DNA from: Anoplopoma fimbria
Lineage: Eukaryota > Chordata > Actinopteri > Perciformes > Anoplopomatidae
Reading direction: 5' to 3'
DNA length: 64,000 nucleotides
NCBI RefSeq assembly: GCF_027596085.1
Contig: NC_072459.1
Location: 22,584,728 to 22,648,727 of the forward strand
Shown piece after piece: positions 12,601-27,300 of the stretch. The translations under genes and the position numbers were made by a program. Below the pieces are notes generated by a model. It saw nothing but the letters and a program-made list of their open reading frames with translations. It was not told the origin of the DNA and searched no databases. How positions within the stretch are numbered: position 1 is the first letter of the stretch; every line of letters starts with the position of its first letter.

Positions 12601-15258
12601 TACGATGCTGTAATAGAATATCCTGCATATGAATAAATATCCCTCGCAGTGAGAGAGAGGGAGTGAAGCAGCGCTATGGCCTCTGTCCAGAGCAGACAAT
12701 CTCTTGTGACAGTTGTCTCTTATGTTTGTCCAGGCCCTCTGCCATCAGCCAGTGTGGGCTCCTTGCAGACAGCAAGGTTGTCATGGATTTCGGTTTTATC
12801 AGCGAGGAAACATGCGGCCAGATAGGCCTCTGCTCAGTATCAGAAATGGGAGGGAAGAATACCTCTCATTCCGCCTCCCCATGATTCATATACTCCTTGC
12901 ATAACTTTCTGCATCTTCCCTTTGTTTGCTCCTACACACTGTACCTCTGTAGGAATGTACAGTAAAGCTGTGGTATGCAGTGTGATATCACCGCTCCACC
13001 TACAAAGGAGTTTTGTGAGGGGCAGCGGGGGCCTCACTGAGGGCAGGAGACGGGGAGCTGAAGGACAAGTGTCTGAATCACGCTCCTCTTATACTTTAAT
13101 GAACCATTCAGGGTCATTTTTGCTCTGTGATGTTTTATTTTTATTTATTTTTTGCTTCACCTCTGTGTTAATCTGCGCTGCTGCTGGAGCTCCGGTGGTG
13201 CGGGCCTGCTGGCAGAGCCATCCAGGGTCACAGCCAGGCTGAAGGGAGGCGTCAGCCCCGTTTACCAGTCCATGCACGATCCCACTCACAGCCAAGGAGT
13301 CGGCAAGCTCCATCCTCTTCTGTTGCCAATTCAGGAGCCTCTGGGCCTATGTTAATTGTTTTTATGCATGTGCTGTTATTAACCACCTAGCACAGGAGAG
13401 CCAGAGCCCAAAGAAAAAAGTTAGAAAGAGGGTAACTCCCTTTACTCCCTCTCTCCATGCACAGCCCTGTTGGACTGGCTATGTAGTCGCAACCACTGAG
13501 TGTCAAGAGAAGTTGGCGCCGAAGTATTTTGTATTTGTAATGGAGGGTGACAGATCACCATCCTGCTCACACACAAGCAGACACACACTACACACAGTCT
13601 AGCATTTACCGCTGACTCCCCATGGCTTTGACTTATGTGGCGCACATTCTCTCTTGGTTTGTTGATTGTTTATCGCTTAGGAAACACAGTGTGAAGCTCT
13701 CGCTCTCTCTCTCTCTCTGTCTCTGCTATATGAATGTGTTTCTTTGTAAGTTGCAGGAAGAAAGAGACACTTGTTGTGCAGCCCTGGTGCAGAGAAGGAG
13801 AGGTGAGACTAAGTTCTAAGAGGAAAGACAGTAAGCAGTAGTGACAGCCAGAGAGATCGGGAGTCAGAGAGAGAAATTACTTCTTTGATTCTACATGACA
13901 AACATTGTTGTAGAAACTCCACAGTGAGGATGTTTCACATTTACAAATGTGTCTGTGCAAGCAAGGGCATTATTAATTTTTTTTAAACAAGGTCAGGCTC
14001 TTCATGGTGAGATTACCAACAGACTGAACTGCACTACATTTTTCATAATCAGGAACAATGCACAACAGAAGAAGAAAGACACTTTGTGTTGAGTGTGGGG
14101 AAGCAAATTACAAGGAATAACCATTATGGATTATTAAAAGTGTGAACAATCGATAAAGCTGGATTTGAAATGAACGTGAATTAGCTATTTGAGCAAATAA
14201 TAAACATTTATAACAACAAGATAATTACTTCACTTAAAGGCAAGGTACTGTGAGTACATTGTTCGGGCTTGGCAGATCTAGCACTTACTGTAATAGTATA
14301 AACCCAGTGTTTCTTGTATCAACAACAAGCCCTCTAGCTTTAAACAGCTATTATCCAGGAAACATCAGACAGGTTACACCAATCTCAGACTTAGTTCCTA
14401 AAAAAAAAGGAAGATACCTCAACCAGATGTTCAGGATAAGTGCTGTTGGTTGTCTGTATCTAATGGTCCGGTTGCAGGAAGCACCTGCTCAGATTGGACA
14501 GATGTCTCAGACTCGCACAAATATTCTCTCGCTAATATTACCAGCTCAGGGAGTCCCCAAATATTTTCCACCTTTTTAATTGGATTCACACCCGAAGACG
14601 GTGGAATGCCACTCAGAAAGCACAAGACTTTTGTTTTACATGCGCTCCATTGTCTGAGTTGCAGCTTGGTGCCCGCTGTGATTGAGCAGCTGATAGCTTG
14701 TTCTGTTGAAGCTGCTAGTTTGGCATTAGCATAAACCTCTGCATAGCTAACTCCTCTCCCAGACTGCTATCAGATAACTACTTGGTGGGGTTTTCACCGT
14801 GTTACTTTATTAAAGGAGTCATGTCACGTGCTAACTGGTAACTCAGTCAGGGTAGTTGGCTAGCTCTCAGCTCTGACACACACATTCTTGATAGCGGTAG
14901 ATAGGCCTGGTCCTCATCCTCCTACACATTAACAGCACAACGATCACAATGTGACCCCTCCTTGTTTATCAGTTGTGCCCTTCCTCTGCCCGGAGATTTG
15001 ATTTGTATTATGTGGGTGGTTGTGTCCTGAAATTAGACACACATCCAGACAGTGACCCAGACACTGTACCAAGGATTCAAACGTCGTTGTTTTTCACTCA
15101 TTCTGGCAGCACATGCCCTTAAATGCACCTCTAAACCCACAGCCGAGTAGTTGTCTGTGTGTGTGGTCAGTGCTGCACCCCTTTCTTGTAAGGGCTCGAT
15201 GCGAATGGTTCTGTTGTGATTCTTGTGTTTTGGGATGTGTGTATGTGTGTGTTTGTGT

Positions 15259-15290
<32 letters not shown>

Positions 15291-18200
15291 TTCCTCTCCG
15301 CTCTGCCTTTGATTCTGTCTGGCCTGCCAAGCTGAAATGGCTTCCTGTGGCTCAGAGGCACCCAGCTGGAAAAGCAGCTTGGAGGGAAGGGTCCGAGCAT
15401 GACCACTCTGTGTTTGAGCTCCTCTCTCACCTCCGACCCAGATCACTGCTGATTGGCTAAGCACCCAACAGATGCTAAGACGAGAGTTGTCTGTGAGCAG
15501 AGTGTGAAATGAACTTCATGTGTTCATCTAAATGTAGTCAGTATCTCTCTGTCAGACATTTGTTTCGAGGCAGAGCTCGCTTCCTAAAACAGGGAGCTGG
15601 TTTTATTGGCTTGGGGTCGCTCACTGTGGCACAGACACAATTAAGCCGCAACTATCTATCTGTTCTCTAAGCCAGTGGTGATGCATCGTGTTGTCTGGAG
15701 CAGTAAAAGGACCTTTCCATTAACTGCACTCGTGCTCTGCAGGGAGGCCAGCCCAGAAAACATTGACTCATTAAGTTGTGGAGAGCTTTGGAATTAAAGG
15801 AAACAAATTTACCCGTTGCTTTTCTGGGATGTTGACTTCTCCGAGAGGCTACATGGGTGTAATTACTTAATGAGTTTAAAATTTACCAGTTAAAAGTTTA
15901 AATCAGCTCCAGACAAAGTTTTTTTTAGAGTCATTGTATGAATAGATAGATTTGTCTTCAAACGTGCTTTGCATGAGGAGAGGAATGAAGCTCTTCATCT
16001 TGTTTTGCAGAGGAAAAAAAAGTCAAATCAAGAGACTGATTTGTTGTTTAATATAAAGAAATACCCTCGCACACAAATTATTCCCAACCCTGCTGGGTCT
16101 GATTGGCAGACAGCCCCGACCCCGGCAATTTGAGTGATTCAGATTTGCTGAGTGGAGGCTTTCCAGAGTGAGTCGATTCAATTGCCTGAAACCGGGCTGA
16201 CTGGAATGATTTAAACTGTTGTTGATATAAATGATTTAAGCAGGGAGGCGTGCTTTTCACGCCAAGTCCAGTTTTAATGTGTCATCTTGAGTTAGATTAA
16301 ATCTGCCTGCGAAGATGAAATGGATTTTGTAAAAGGCAATTATTATCAATCTGTCCTCATCAACAAATGCCAGTTTAGTAGAAAGAGCTTTGATTAAATA
16401 CCAATAGCAAAGTTTGTATTTCTGCAGTATTATGCCTTTGATCCTAACTATATCGCGGTATACAAGCTTATTTACTGTTGATTGTAAAGGTCATTAAAAC
16501 CCTTCCTCTATGGCAGGTACCAGAGGCTCCTGTGTGTCTCTGCTGATTGATGTGTGTCGTGTTTTCATCCTCATCTGGGTCGCCACGGTCCTCAGCGGCA
16601 GCCGCAGAAGCAGGAGGGTAATAATAAACCTCATCAGCTCAGGAGGCCGACCCACCTTCATTAGAATTAATTTCCCCCCAGCTTCTCCTGCTGCTTTCTT
16701 AAAGGTGGGATAAATCTTCTTCAGAGACAACTCGCAAAGTTGTTTTCACCAGTAAAATGGTATTTTCTTCCATGTTTGTTCTTTTTAAGAGAAGCTGTTT
16801 GAACACTATGTGTCTGTGTTTAATGCAGGGATGCAGTTTAGAGGTAGATAAACATGGCATCATTGAGCAGTGATTGGCTCCACTGGACCTGTTAGCTTAA
16901 AATGTTGGTATACATTATTGTATGGCAAAAATATATAGTTTATAAGAAGCTAGATTTATGAACCATGTTGTGCTCTAGTGAATAATTTCATTATAAACAC
17001 ATTGGTTGTTTAGATATGAATTGTGATGACACAGCAAAAAAAATATCAGACTCATTAAGCATGGTAAACAGACGAGGTCTGTGTTTCAAGACGAGTCGGT
17101 TGGGTTTCTGACATCGCTTCAGACCCCTCACATTGAGGACAGTGTTCCAATGTTGACAGTCGCTTCAGGAGCACTTGGTCCTCGGCCTCGGGAAGCGGCG
17201 AGGTTCGATCGATCGGTGCTGTACAGCTCACGGCCGAAGCCACAAGCCACCTCCAACCCCGGGTCTTTCCAAGCTGAACTAGAGCGTTGCATCGAGGGCC
17301 AGCCAGCAGCGGTGAGAGGTCACATGTGGGGAACCTCCAACAACAAACAGCCGTTCTTGACCCGCCGAGTTTGATCTTCCAGGCAGCCCTGTACGATTGA
17401 GAAGACTAAAAATACTTTTGGGTTCAGTATGTAAAACTGGTCACACCTGACTACTTTTATGAAGTCAAAATCATCAATGAAATTCATGCCAATGAGTTGG
17501 CTCAAACTCACGAAATACTACCTGTGAGTGTTTTTAGAGTCTCCATTCAATTTTCATGCCTCTGTGCTGTTCGTCCGTCCCATTCTCATGAAACTTTATA
17601 ACTCTGGAACACCTGGAGGGAATTTAATTACATCTGTCACAAACATCATGTTTGACTCAAGGATGAACTGAATAGATTTTGGTGGTTAAAGGTCTCTATG
17701 ACCTCACAAACCTAGTTTTTGGCCATCATTCGGTATTTGCTCATTATGACAATTTCACACAAACGTCTAACAGGATAAAATGAGGACACTTTGGACAAAC
17801 ATGGATGACAACTGCAACTTGACTGGTTGAGTGTTTAATACAGTTTAATACAGTTCTTACAGCAATTAACAAATAGTTCTCGTAGAAAAATGAAAAAGTG
17901 AAAATGTATGACTCTTAGGTCAGAATATTTTGGTGGTTAGCAAAGAGCTTTTGGTGACCAGCTCTCCGGCTTTGCTTTCTCTTGTCTTTGTTCCTGTCAC
18001 CATGTCTGTCTGTCTGATCCATGACAGTCTCCCCCCTCTGTCTCTTTCATTTCTTGTGTTTAAATTTTTATTTTGTGGCCTCTTCTGTCATTAGGTTCTT
18101 GCTCCCAGTTGAGCAGCATACACCCTGCCTATAAAATGTCATGTCTCCCCTTCAGAGAGCAGGATTCGATGAACACCGGTTGTGACTGGTTTAACATTAT

Positions 18201-19271
18201 GAAACATAATTATTTGTATTACTATCAAACAGGATACAACCACTACCAGTATGGAAGTGTCATTTTCATTCTTCACAGGCACTTTAGTCCTCAGATATTG
18301 AATCCATTACATTTGTTGTTCAACCTTGTCTTTTGAAAAAAGAAGCCTTTTTAAATAATGATTTAGGTTCACATTTGTACCTGCAGTTCCACACTCTGTA
18401 ACTGTGTTACATGCAAAGATGCCAAGTAGATATAAACAGCTGCCAGCAGCATGTCAATTCTGAAAGTACAAGAAGAAGAAATTATTGAAAGATTAACTGT
18501 CACTGTACAACAAAGCGGATTGTCGTGAGTAGTGTTGGTGGTTTAACTCCTCTTTACCACAAGTGTCCTTAAGAAAGACATTGAACCCCAAATTTTTAAA
18601 TTAATACATTCCATGATTGTCAAGACATTTAACTAAAAACATATAACGTCAACCTTATGGTTACTAGAAGAAAAGACCGAAGCTCACCAGAGTCAAAGTT
18701 TCTTCTGGGGACCATGAATGTCAGTAAAAAATGTCATAGCATCCAACTAACAGTGATTCATATATTTCAGTCTGGTCTAAAGTGTTTGAAGGACAGTCTG
18801 ACATTGCCGTCTATGGAGACACGCTGCTAGCATCGGCTATAAACTGCTCATGTAGCGTTTCAGTGAGGCAGCTTTAGAAACATGGAAACACATCAGCGTG
18901 ACCTCAACTGCTCGGCATCTCACCTTTGCTCCGTTAACAAACTTGACTTTGTGACTCTCTATTGATCACTTTGGGAGAAAGTCATCATGTTGTTATGCAC
19001 TTTGCAAGTCCATACAAAAAGCACCCCATCCCATAGTGATCGCCCGTGGGGAATAATGGGCCGGAGGGTCAGAGAGAAAAGCTTCCATCGTCCGTATCAC
19101 TGGGGCTATTTATAGAGGGGTACGCACACAACAGGAGGCCGTGTTGAAGGAGACCGTCCATTATTTATCAACGCTCCGTATGTCAGCTGTGTGGACCACT
19201 TTGACTTTCAGTTACTCAATAACGCTCTCTTTTCTCTCACTCTACCCCCATCCGTCCATATCGATACACTT

Positions 19272-19304
<33 letters not shown>

Positions 19305-22300
19305 ATTCTGCACATCTGCCCCACATCTCCTCGTCTCTCTGTTGCGATCACCCCGGGGATTTAGGTGCTGTTGGGTCTTGTTCTCAATCACTCCACTATA
19401 GTGCTTTCTTCAGCAGCAGCACATGTCCATCCCTGTGTGTTTCCCACAGCTTGTTTAAATTATTCACATCAGGGCCATTACTGGGACCGCTCGTCCGTCC
19501 CCCCCCCAAACACCCCCATTTACGATCTATCTGCCCCACCACCCTGAAAACCCATCAGGACGAGACAGGTGGTCTGTGAGGTTGGGGGGGCATTTCCTGG
19601 ACTTCCACCAGAGTGAAGTGAGAGTGCCTGAGTTCCTTTACAGTGGGGTCTACTCACTGAGATGAACCGCTCACAGCAACATTTCTTGGGGTGAATAATT
19701 GATGGGACAGAGTGCGCTGTTAATCTGTGTGATTTTGGGGCTTTGATGCTGAAGTACAGATGACCAGGAGTCAACCGTGCTGGATTAACAGAGATGTGGT
19801 TGCATCCTCACTGCTGACATGGATAATGAGCAAATGCAGTGCTGTTTCCATGGCTGCTAAATTAATTTATTTTATAACATTGATCTCACTGTGGGAAACT
19901 CCTCTGAGCAAAATACAAAGGAGTGATTTCATGGCATAAGCATTTTACCACTCTCACTTAGTCAATATTGTAGTTGTGTTCATATTCATTTTCATATTAT
20001 CTGGGGGAAAAATAAATCTTTATACCTGTATTTGGAGGAGGAAGACATCTTTGTTTGTCAATAAGAATAACTATCTAGAAACATCAATTCCCCAAATTGT
20101 CAGTATTTCCCAACCGCATTGTCATTAAAGTAGAGTCCTGTCAGCTGGTATTGTCTATTGTCTAGATGACGATTCTTAGCCAGCTGACTGATTTCAGCAG
20201 CGAGCTGCACAACAATGTGCTCATCATGTCTAGCTGTCTCCATCACTCCTCCTTTTTTATGTCAGCGTAAAAAATCCCAGGCGGTGAACTCTGGCCCCCC
20301 GCTGACAGTGCTGAGCCAGCGGCCGGGCTCCAGCCCTCCGCTCAGTCGCACACCGTATCTCTGTCATTTATCTAAATCCCAGAAATCAATTACATCACAT
20401 GGAGGTGCCAGGGTGAAGGATTTGAGTTTTCATTTTCTCCTTGCTCCTCGGGCACTGGCACACGGCCCTCTCCTGGCATTGAGGCTTAAGGATTAAGCAG
20501 AGGTAGACAATTCTCTGGCTTTGCATATCTTCAATATTAGCAGTTGCAAATTTTGGGAGTTTGTATTTCTCCGTGTTACCTTTTCCGACATGAGTTACTG
20601 TGGTTCGACCGGTTTTTTTTAAGGGTATTTTCTCTGCTCAACCATTAAATTTCAGTCCCGAGTTACAACTTCCTCCATGAATTTAAATATTCTCAAAACC
20701 TCATTACAGCAAACGAGACCTTGAAGAAAAGTTTGTAGTGTGTGTGGTGTTACAGCCCTCCCTCTCTGCCTGTGGAGGTAAACATATTGTCTACTTCCGG
20801 AGGCTGCAGTCATTCATCAGTGGTTGTTATCTGAACTTAAACACCACTGTTATGTCTGATGTCTGTCTGATTGAACCATGACACACAAAGCTCTCCAGAG
20901 TCCAGCCCGTTTTAGAGAGGGCGTGGATGTGACCTCTCATTCAGGAAAATATTGCTTGTTTATGTTCTTGTTTTCCGCATGGCGAAGTAACACAAGCAGC
21001 AGGGAAGGAGTTTCTACTTGGCTCTAGTGAGTGCAAGTACAGTGACGGAGATTAATGGCGGTAATGTGTTTGATTAGAAGCTGTATGATTTACAACTTAG
21101 GGGAATGCTGTTGTTAAACCCGCTCGCTATGCTCCCACAGTTAAAACCATACCCATTTATTTTCCCTTCTGTCTGCTTTTATGGTTTTTGGTTTGGTGTA
21201 TCATTTTTCTGTCCACGACACACACATATTTCTCCCTCAACAGCACACTTCCTACATTACGGATGCTGCTCACAACACCACATCACGCTCATCTTTCTTG
21301 AAAATGGTTATCTTTGTTTATTTCAAATAAAACACATTTATTGGCACTTTAACTCAGCTTGTCTTCCCTGATTGTTACAACACTTTGACAGTTTGTGACA
21401 AGTTGGAAAGAAGACAGAAGCTGGCGACTTCACAGCTCGAGCCACGAATCCCATAGGGGATCAAAAATTGTTAAAGGTGCCCCAGTACCTCAGAAGAGCC
21501 CTGACTCATCACAAATTGGCTAAAATGATGGGATAATAGGGACAAACTATGTTGAAGTGCCAATAAATACCTTTTTATTTTGACGTTAACCTTTTAATTT
21601 CATAGTAATTAATGTACAGAAAATATTTAAATGATAGCAAAGTAATATTGGTGTTGTAGGAATTGGTAGTGCAATAAAGTTAGCGCAGAACAAAAATGAG
21701 AACGCATTAGATGTAGAGGTCATTACTGTTGAAAAAATCTTTGTGTATTCATTGTAGGCTGCAAATAGAGAAAGCAAACCAAAAAAGCTACAGCTACTTC
21801 TCAATGTGTAGAGCAGGTATTAGAAGAAGAATACTGGTGTGTGTGAAGGTACAAAATGAAATGTCACACCCTTTTGCTTCTCCCATTTTCCTCTCCCTTG
21901 AGGTAGCCGTCTACCGGTCAGACCTGACTCTAAAAATAACACCTCAGATCCGTTGTCTGCCTGTTTTTAGTTGCATGTTTTATCAGCTCAAAGTTGCCAT
22001 ATTTTTCTGACAACCAATTTCAAAGATAGCAATCTCAATTTCAATTTGGTTTTGCTATCCGGCCGTGATCATTTAGGTGACGTATGCCTTATCAGACGTC
22101 TCTGTGCATGTAACCTGCTCCACTTTCCCACTGCGATTAAACTGTCCACGTCTTCAACAGCAACTGTCAACACACGGCCGACACCTTGCAGTCTTTGGAA
22201 ATGGCAGAACCGGGCATGGGTTTCTGAGAAGTGATAAGACCAACTGTGTCTGCACTCGGTGGCCTCAATGCTGCTTTGTTATCTCCACATAAAGATAGCA

Positions 22301-24269
22301 ATGGAATCCATTACCAAGTATGTGGAGGAAAAAAAGGGGAGCGAAATGCAGAGCCTGATGATGTGCATTAGAATACAAAAAAGGAAAGGTTGGCACTCCT
22401 AACCTCTGAATGATTTTTTAACACTTTACATTGCATGTTTTATATGAACCAGCAACAAGAAGCTCGGTTTTGACAGTTTGGGCTTTTTCTTGGAGAAAAC
22501 CCCTGCAATCCATGCACAGGGTGAGAGAGGGGGTAGAGATTTGCCATTATACATGCCTGTTGAAGCACAGTGCAGTAGGAAGGTCAGGTTTCAGTCTCGC
22601 GCCCGAGCTTCGCGAAGCTCAAATGCTCTCAGAAGAATAGACTCCGGATTTGAAATGGTGGTGAACTGAAACGGACCCTCCTGTCTCTATGTCTGTCTCC
22701 GTCTCACACTGATTTCTCAAACGCACACCCTCCACTTCCCTCTCCATTTTAGAAACTCTAAACCTCCTTTCCGCTCCGTTTGTGAGCGGAGGTCATTGTC
22801 GAGCTGCCAGCCTGGGAACGGTGGCTGCAAGTACGGGACCAGGAGCTAAAAAACAGAGGAATAATAAACAGAGAGTGAGTGTGTGTCAACAGAGACGGAT
22901 CAGAGAGTGCATTTCCGCTTGGCACCGCAGCCAGGTGTAAAAGCACAGCTGAAATGATATGATGACTTAATGCATTCTCAAGTACCTGACTTCTGCAGCC
23001 AGCCATTGTGGGGGTTTGATAGCGTGAGAGCAGAGAAATGCTAACAAGGTGCTTGTATGCCACATGATGGCCTTTTAAGCAGAACCACTTGGTGACTGAA
23101 AGAATGTTCTTTCAGGACATTTTGCTCGGCTGGTTAGGTGTGAAATAGAGTGGATACTGTCCAGAGACGTGCTAACTGATTCAGTGTGACAGCTTATTGT
23201 AACCGTAAGCACTTTTAGATTTGGTACTCTGCACAACCCTTCCATAAATGAATGAGAATGTTTAACCTTTTAGGAAACACACTTCTTTGCCTTCTTGCAG
23301 AGAGCTAAATGAGAAGATTGAAACCACTCTCAGGCCTGAGTGTTTTAAATTTGAAGCTACTGTGAGCTGCCAATTAGCAAAGCTAACTAGCTAACATAGG
23401 AAACTAGCCTGGCTCTATCCAAAGGTTAGAAAATCTTCAAAAATGTATATATTATTTCCTCTTTTTTTTATCTAAATAGAGTATTTTCTAAATAGAGTAT
23501 TTTCCTGAAAATTTCAAATTATTCCTTTAATTAGGCCACTGAGTAGCTATTTAACAACAATATACATTTAACATACAGTTTCACTTTATGAGTCGGAGGA
23601 TACTAGTCATGTAGTTAGATAACATTTGTGCATCATTAATACAAAGTACTACTAATATTTTATGTAAAACTACATTATATAAGTTGTTTAATAAAGAGTA
23701 ATTGTTCTGTAAAACATTGCAGAAAGTTTCTTTTGTTAGTCCTTAACGCACAGCGGTGATTGTGGGCCATCCCACACAAGAGTGTCTTTTACTCCCCTTC
23801 TTTTATCTTCATCTAAGGCCAGCTTCCTCTCTGTTGTGGGTGAGTAGATGAAAGAGTAGAGACAGGGGCTTCCCAGTGGGGTTATGTTTAGGTCAGTGCT
23901 TTCCAACACTTATGAATATCACTTTATTGCCAAGCAAAAGCAAGAATGTGCTAACACTGCATGCCATGGTAAGGTTCTTCTACCTCTGTAAGGTTTCACA
24001 ATTTATTGTTGCTCTGCCACAGAATGCAGTGTGAGTCTCCTCTGACAATGATGAAAAGGCAAACAGCTAACCTTTGATGGATCTCTGAAGAATATGAGAG
24101 TGTGACAACGGTGTGTTTATGGGTGTCCTCCTCTGTGCTGCAGGGCCCCGGTGGACCTGAGGAGGTGCTGTCTCCTGACCCGACCCAGTCCCAGCAGCCC
24201 ACAGTCCAGCACAGCTTTGTCCAGGAACATTTCCAGGCACAGTACAAGTGAGTCTACTCTCTTAACATA

Positions 24270-24347
<78 letters not shown>

Positions 24348-27300
24348 GCTAGAATTGTAATCCACAAAAACGTCCACAGTGATTCGTTATACCACCATGT
24401 GAAGAAGTCATGGCGTAATATTGACTGTTTGCTCAACTCATCCCCTAAACAGTGATTGTATAATCATAATTACATAACTTTGCAACAGTAAGAGCAGCAG
24501 CTCTCTCAAACGTTGGATTCCTCCACATTTTAAAGCAGTGTGCATGGAGCTTTAGTAAAAGCGATAGGTGTCTTTTTTTACCATCTTCCAAACCAAAAAT
24601 AATAGTTAAATAAGTAAAATTTCACAACGAAATGCTTTGTTAGGCTCATTTTCTGTAACCAGTGTTGCATTAAAGCATGGAGGAATTAGCAGGCTAGCGA
24701 GCTAACTAGTGGACATCTGGTTAGTTAGGTTGCAAATTGCCCCATGCTACACTGGTTACAGAAAATGAGCCTAACAAAGCATTTTGTTGTGAAATTTAAC
24801 TGCCTAACTAACTAGCCAGCCATCTGTCTCCGGAGCTGACATTGCCACTGACGTGTGTTGTCACCATAACAACTCACAACAATCGCCATGTTCTTGTGAA
24901 CAGATCTAATGACCACGCCAAACAGTTCAATGTCGGTTGTATTCCTATTCTATTTCTATGATTTCCCCATTATCAGGGAGCCAGTCCTGTATGCTACCGT
25001 GTCAGAACGTAGACCAACACAAGTGGCACAGTGACACTGGCTGAAGTTTTTATCTTAAGTTGGGTTATATTCAATAAACAGATTGGTTAGTCATCATCCT
25101 AAAAGCCTTTTTCCTGTAGAGGGTAAACATACTTTGTAAAAATAAAAAAAGCATTAATCTAATTGTCCAAGTATGATCTAAGCAGCTAAACAAGGTTGTG
25201 TTAGAGTGCAATACAAGACTAATTCTGTTTCTTTATTTACATTTCTTGGATGTTGATCATCAACTGCTGAGGATGCTGACTTATTGTCTCAGATGGCTTC
25301 ATCTGCCACTGCTATCACTGTTACCTGCATATATGTATTCTGCCTGAACAGAAAGCTTGACGAGTGTAGCAGCACTCAAGCAGGGCTTGGAGAACGGTCA
25401 ATTATCAGATCTAATAGCTGCTAAAGACCCTCCCCCAGTTCTGCAAAGAGCGCTAACCCTTGTTTAGTCAAAGTATATTCATAATTTACATGTTGCATGT
25501 CCAAATTGAACCAACTTCTACACCACAGAGTCCAAAATGTGATATATAGCAGCCTAATTCACTGGGAGCTATAGACACAGGAGGTTAAATTGTCCCTATG
25601 ATCAAGAATATATCAATTGGTATCGGAAGTTTGGTATCACATCTCCTGAGATGTGATCACTTACAGCAGTGCAATTAAAGAATAAGAAGAACACCATACC
25701 TTCTTAAGAGGTATGCCACCATGGGGAGGGACGACAAGGGAGGGGGCGTGGGCATGTATGTGTATGCAAAACACATCTGTCTAAGAACAGTCCTCTGTTT
25801 GGTCAGTAAGACGGTACATCCAGACAGTGTCACTCTGGATAAGTGACGGAAATATAATTGTATAACACCTTCGTAGAAAACAGGTCCACATTACACAGTC
25901 CACCATGCTTAAAGTATTCCGGCTTCATTGGTCAGATGTAATTGTTGGATACAGCTGTCGTAATGCAGATGTCATTATGTCTTTTACACAGAGGTCCTCT
26001 GAGACACAGATGCCTGGCCAGTAATTAACAAGCAGGCAAGAGTAGTAAAACTAAAAGGTCTGATGAAAAACTGCCCTGGTTCCTACCCTCACTGATCCCT
26101 TTAGTACAAGTACTTATTTAGAGTGCAGTAAATGGGGTTGTAAATGTGTCTGGTGTCTTTCGGATCACAAATAGTTTTTTTTATTTGCTGGTTACTTTTG
26201 ATAACAATGCACAGCAAAGCTCCTGATATACAGGCTTTTCACCCCTACTGTGTGGTCAACATTTTCTATGGCAGCTGGATGTCCTCATGACTCCCATCAA
26301 TCAGTCATCCTCAGAATGAAGAGGCAGTTAATATGTACACCTGTCAGCTGTGGCCCACTGGGAGAGGATTGTCATTCAGATGTCGAAATGGCCAACTCAT
26401 CTACGTGCCAATTTCAAGGGTTGGTCTGGTCCAAGAAAACATTAGCAAGTTTGCACTGCAGATTTATAGCGGTCATGTAAAAAAAGATATTTACTCTGTG
26501 GTTAATGACTCAGCTTTTTACAGTGATGTTTAAGGGACTGCAGTCGTTTATCCGTTCAAATCTTTATTCCCTTTCACCAGTCAACTGTATCTTCTGTCTC
26601 CAGCTCCTGATGGTGATGCAAAAGCCCAACACCATCTGCACTCCATCCATTAACCACTGACCACTCTGACCTATTAAAGAGGTCTTGGCTCCAACACCAG
26701 AACCTGATCTATGTTGGATTAATAAGTTTTTTAAAAGACAGAGCTGCTAATGTCTCGTTTGTCGGGTACCATCAATTCCTCAGAAAATTGGCATCTCTGT
26801 GTGACTGCCAGTAATACATCTGTCAGAGCGCATCTCTTAATTGCCACCCTCACTGTCAAATGTTTCAGCTGTGACAGCTCGGGTGTGTCTAGACAGGAAG
26901 CAGCAGTCTTGGCAGCCAGAGATCGTTCCTCTCACCCACTCAAACATTGTGCTAGCCAGTGAGAGTGAGTGGGGTGGAACGGAGGGAACATCTACATGAA
27001 GCACAAACTTTACAGAGGGACTCACTCAACACATACAGTAAGAGTACAGTCTGAGTCCATCTTAACAATGCAAAAAAGCATGCATCCCACGGCTGAGGGG
27101 TTTTAAACGGAGATGAATGCGTTATCACTGCTGGAATTGGACTTTGAACAAATACTTCCTGACTCCTGACCCTCTCTTCTCCTCCGAGTCCCGAGGCCCC
27201 ACCACTGCCTGTGTAACGCTTCACAATGCAGTGTCCGATGCAATCCAACATCTAGAGTTGACGGACCGGAGAATTATCCTTGTAATAGCCCGGTTTGTCA

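Larger units (their letters stand above)
9833..24143 (+). other. usp43 intron 2 (14311 bp, the largest)
   Basis: GT-AG, phase 0. Contents seen: an AT-rich TACATGAATTAATGCATTA patch near 9960-10120, repeat fragments at 12175-12260 and 18701-18835, CT run near 13700, TG repeat at 15233-15290, 28S rRNA fragment at 17074-17300, CA repeat at 19273-19302, and a MITE arm at 23270-23450. Open frames such as minus 10334-10717 show no domain. The other stretches show nothing I can name; 16060-16330 and 20160-20500 look non-repetitive and could hold conserved elements, but I cannot show it. Confidence 0.85.

Noticed and set aside
15033..15464. 143-codon minus-strand frame with Thr-His repeats
   Set aside because: Created by the TG/CA microsatellite; the flanks show no domain.
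17081..17374. 97-codon plus-strand and 62-codon minus-strand open frames with GC-rich, gene-like composition
   Set aside because: The DNA is an antisense 28S rRNA fragment; the frames are by-products of its GC content.
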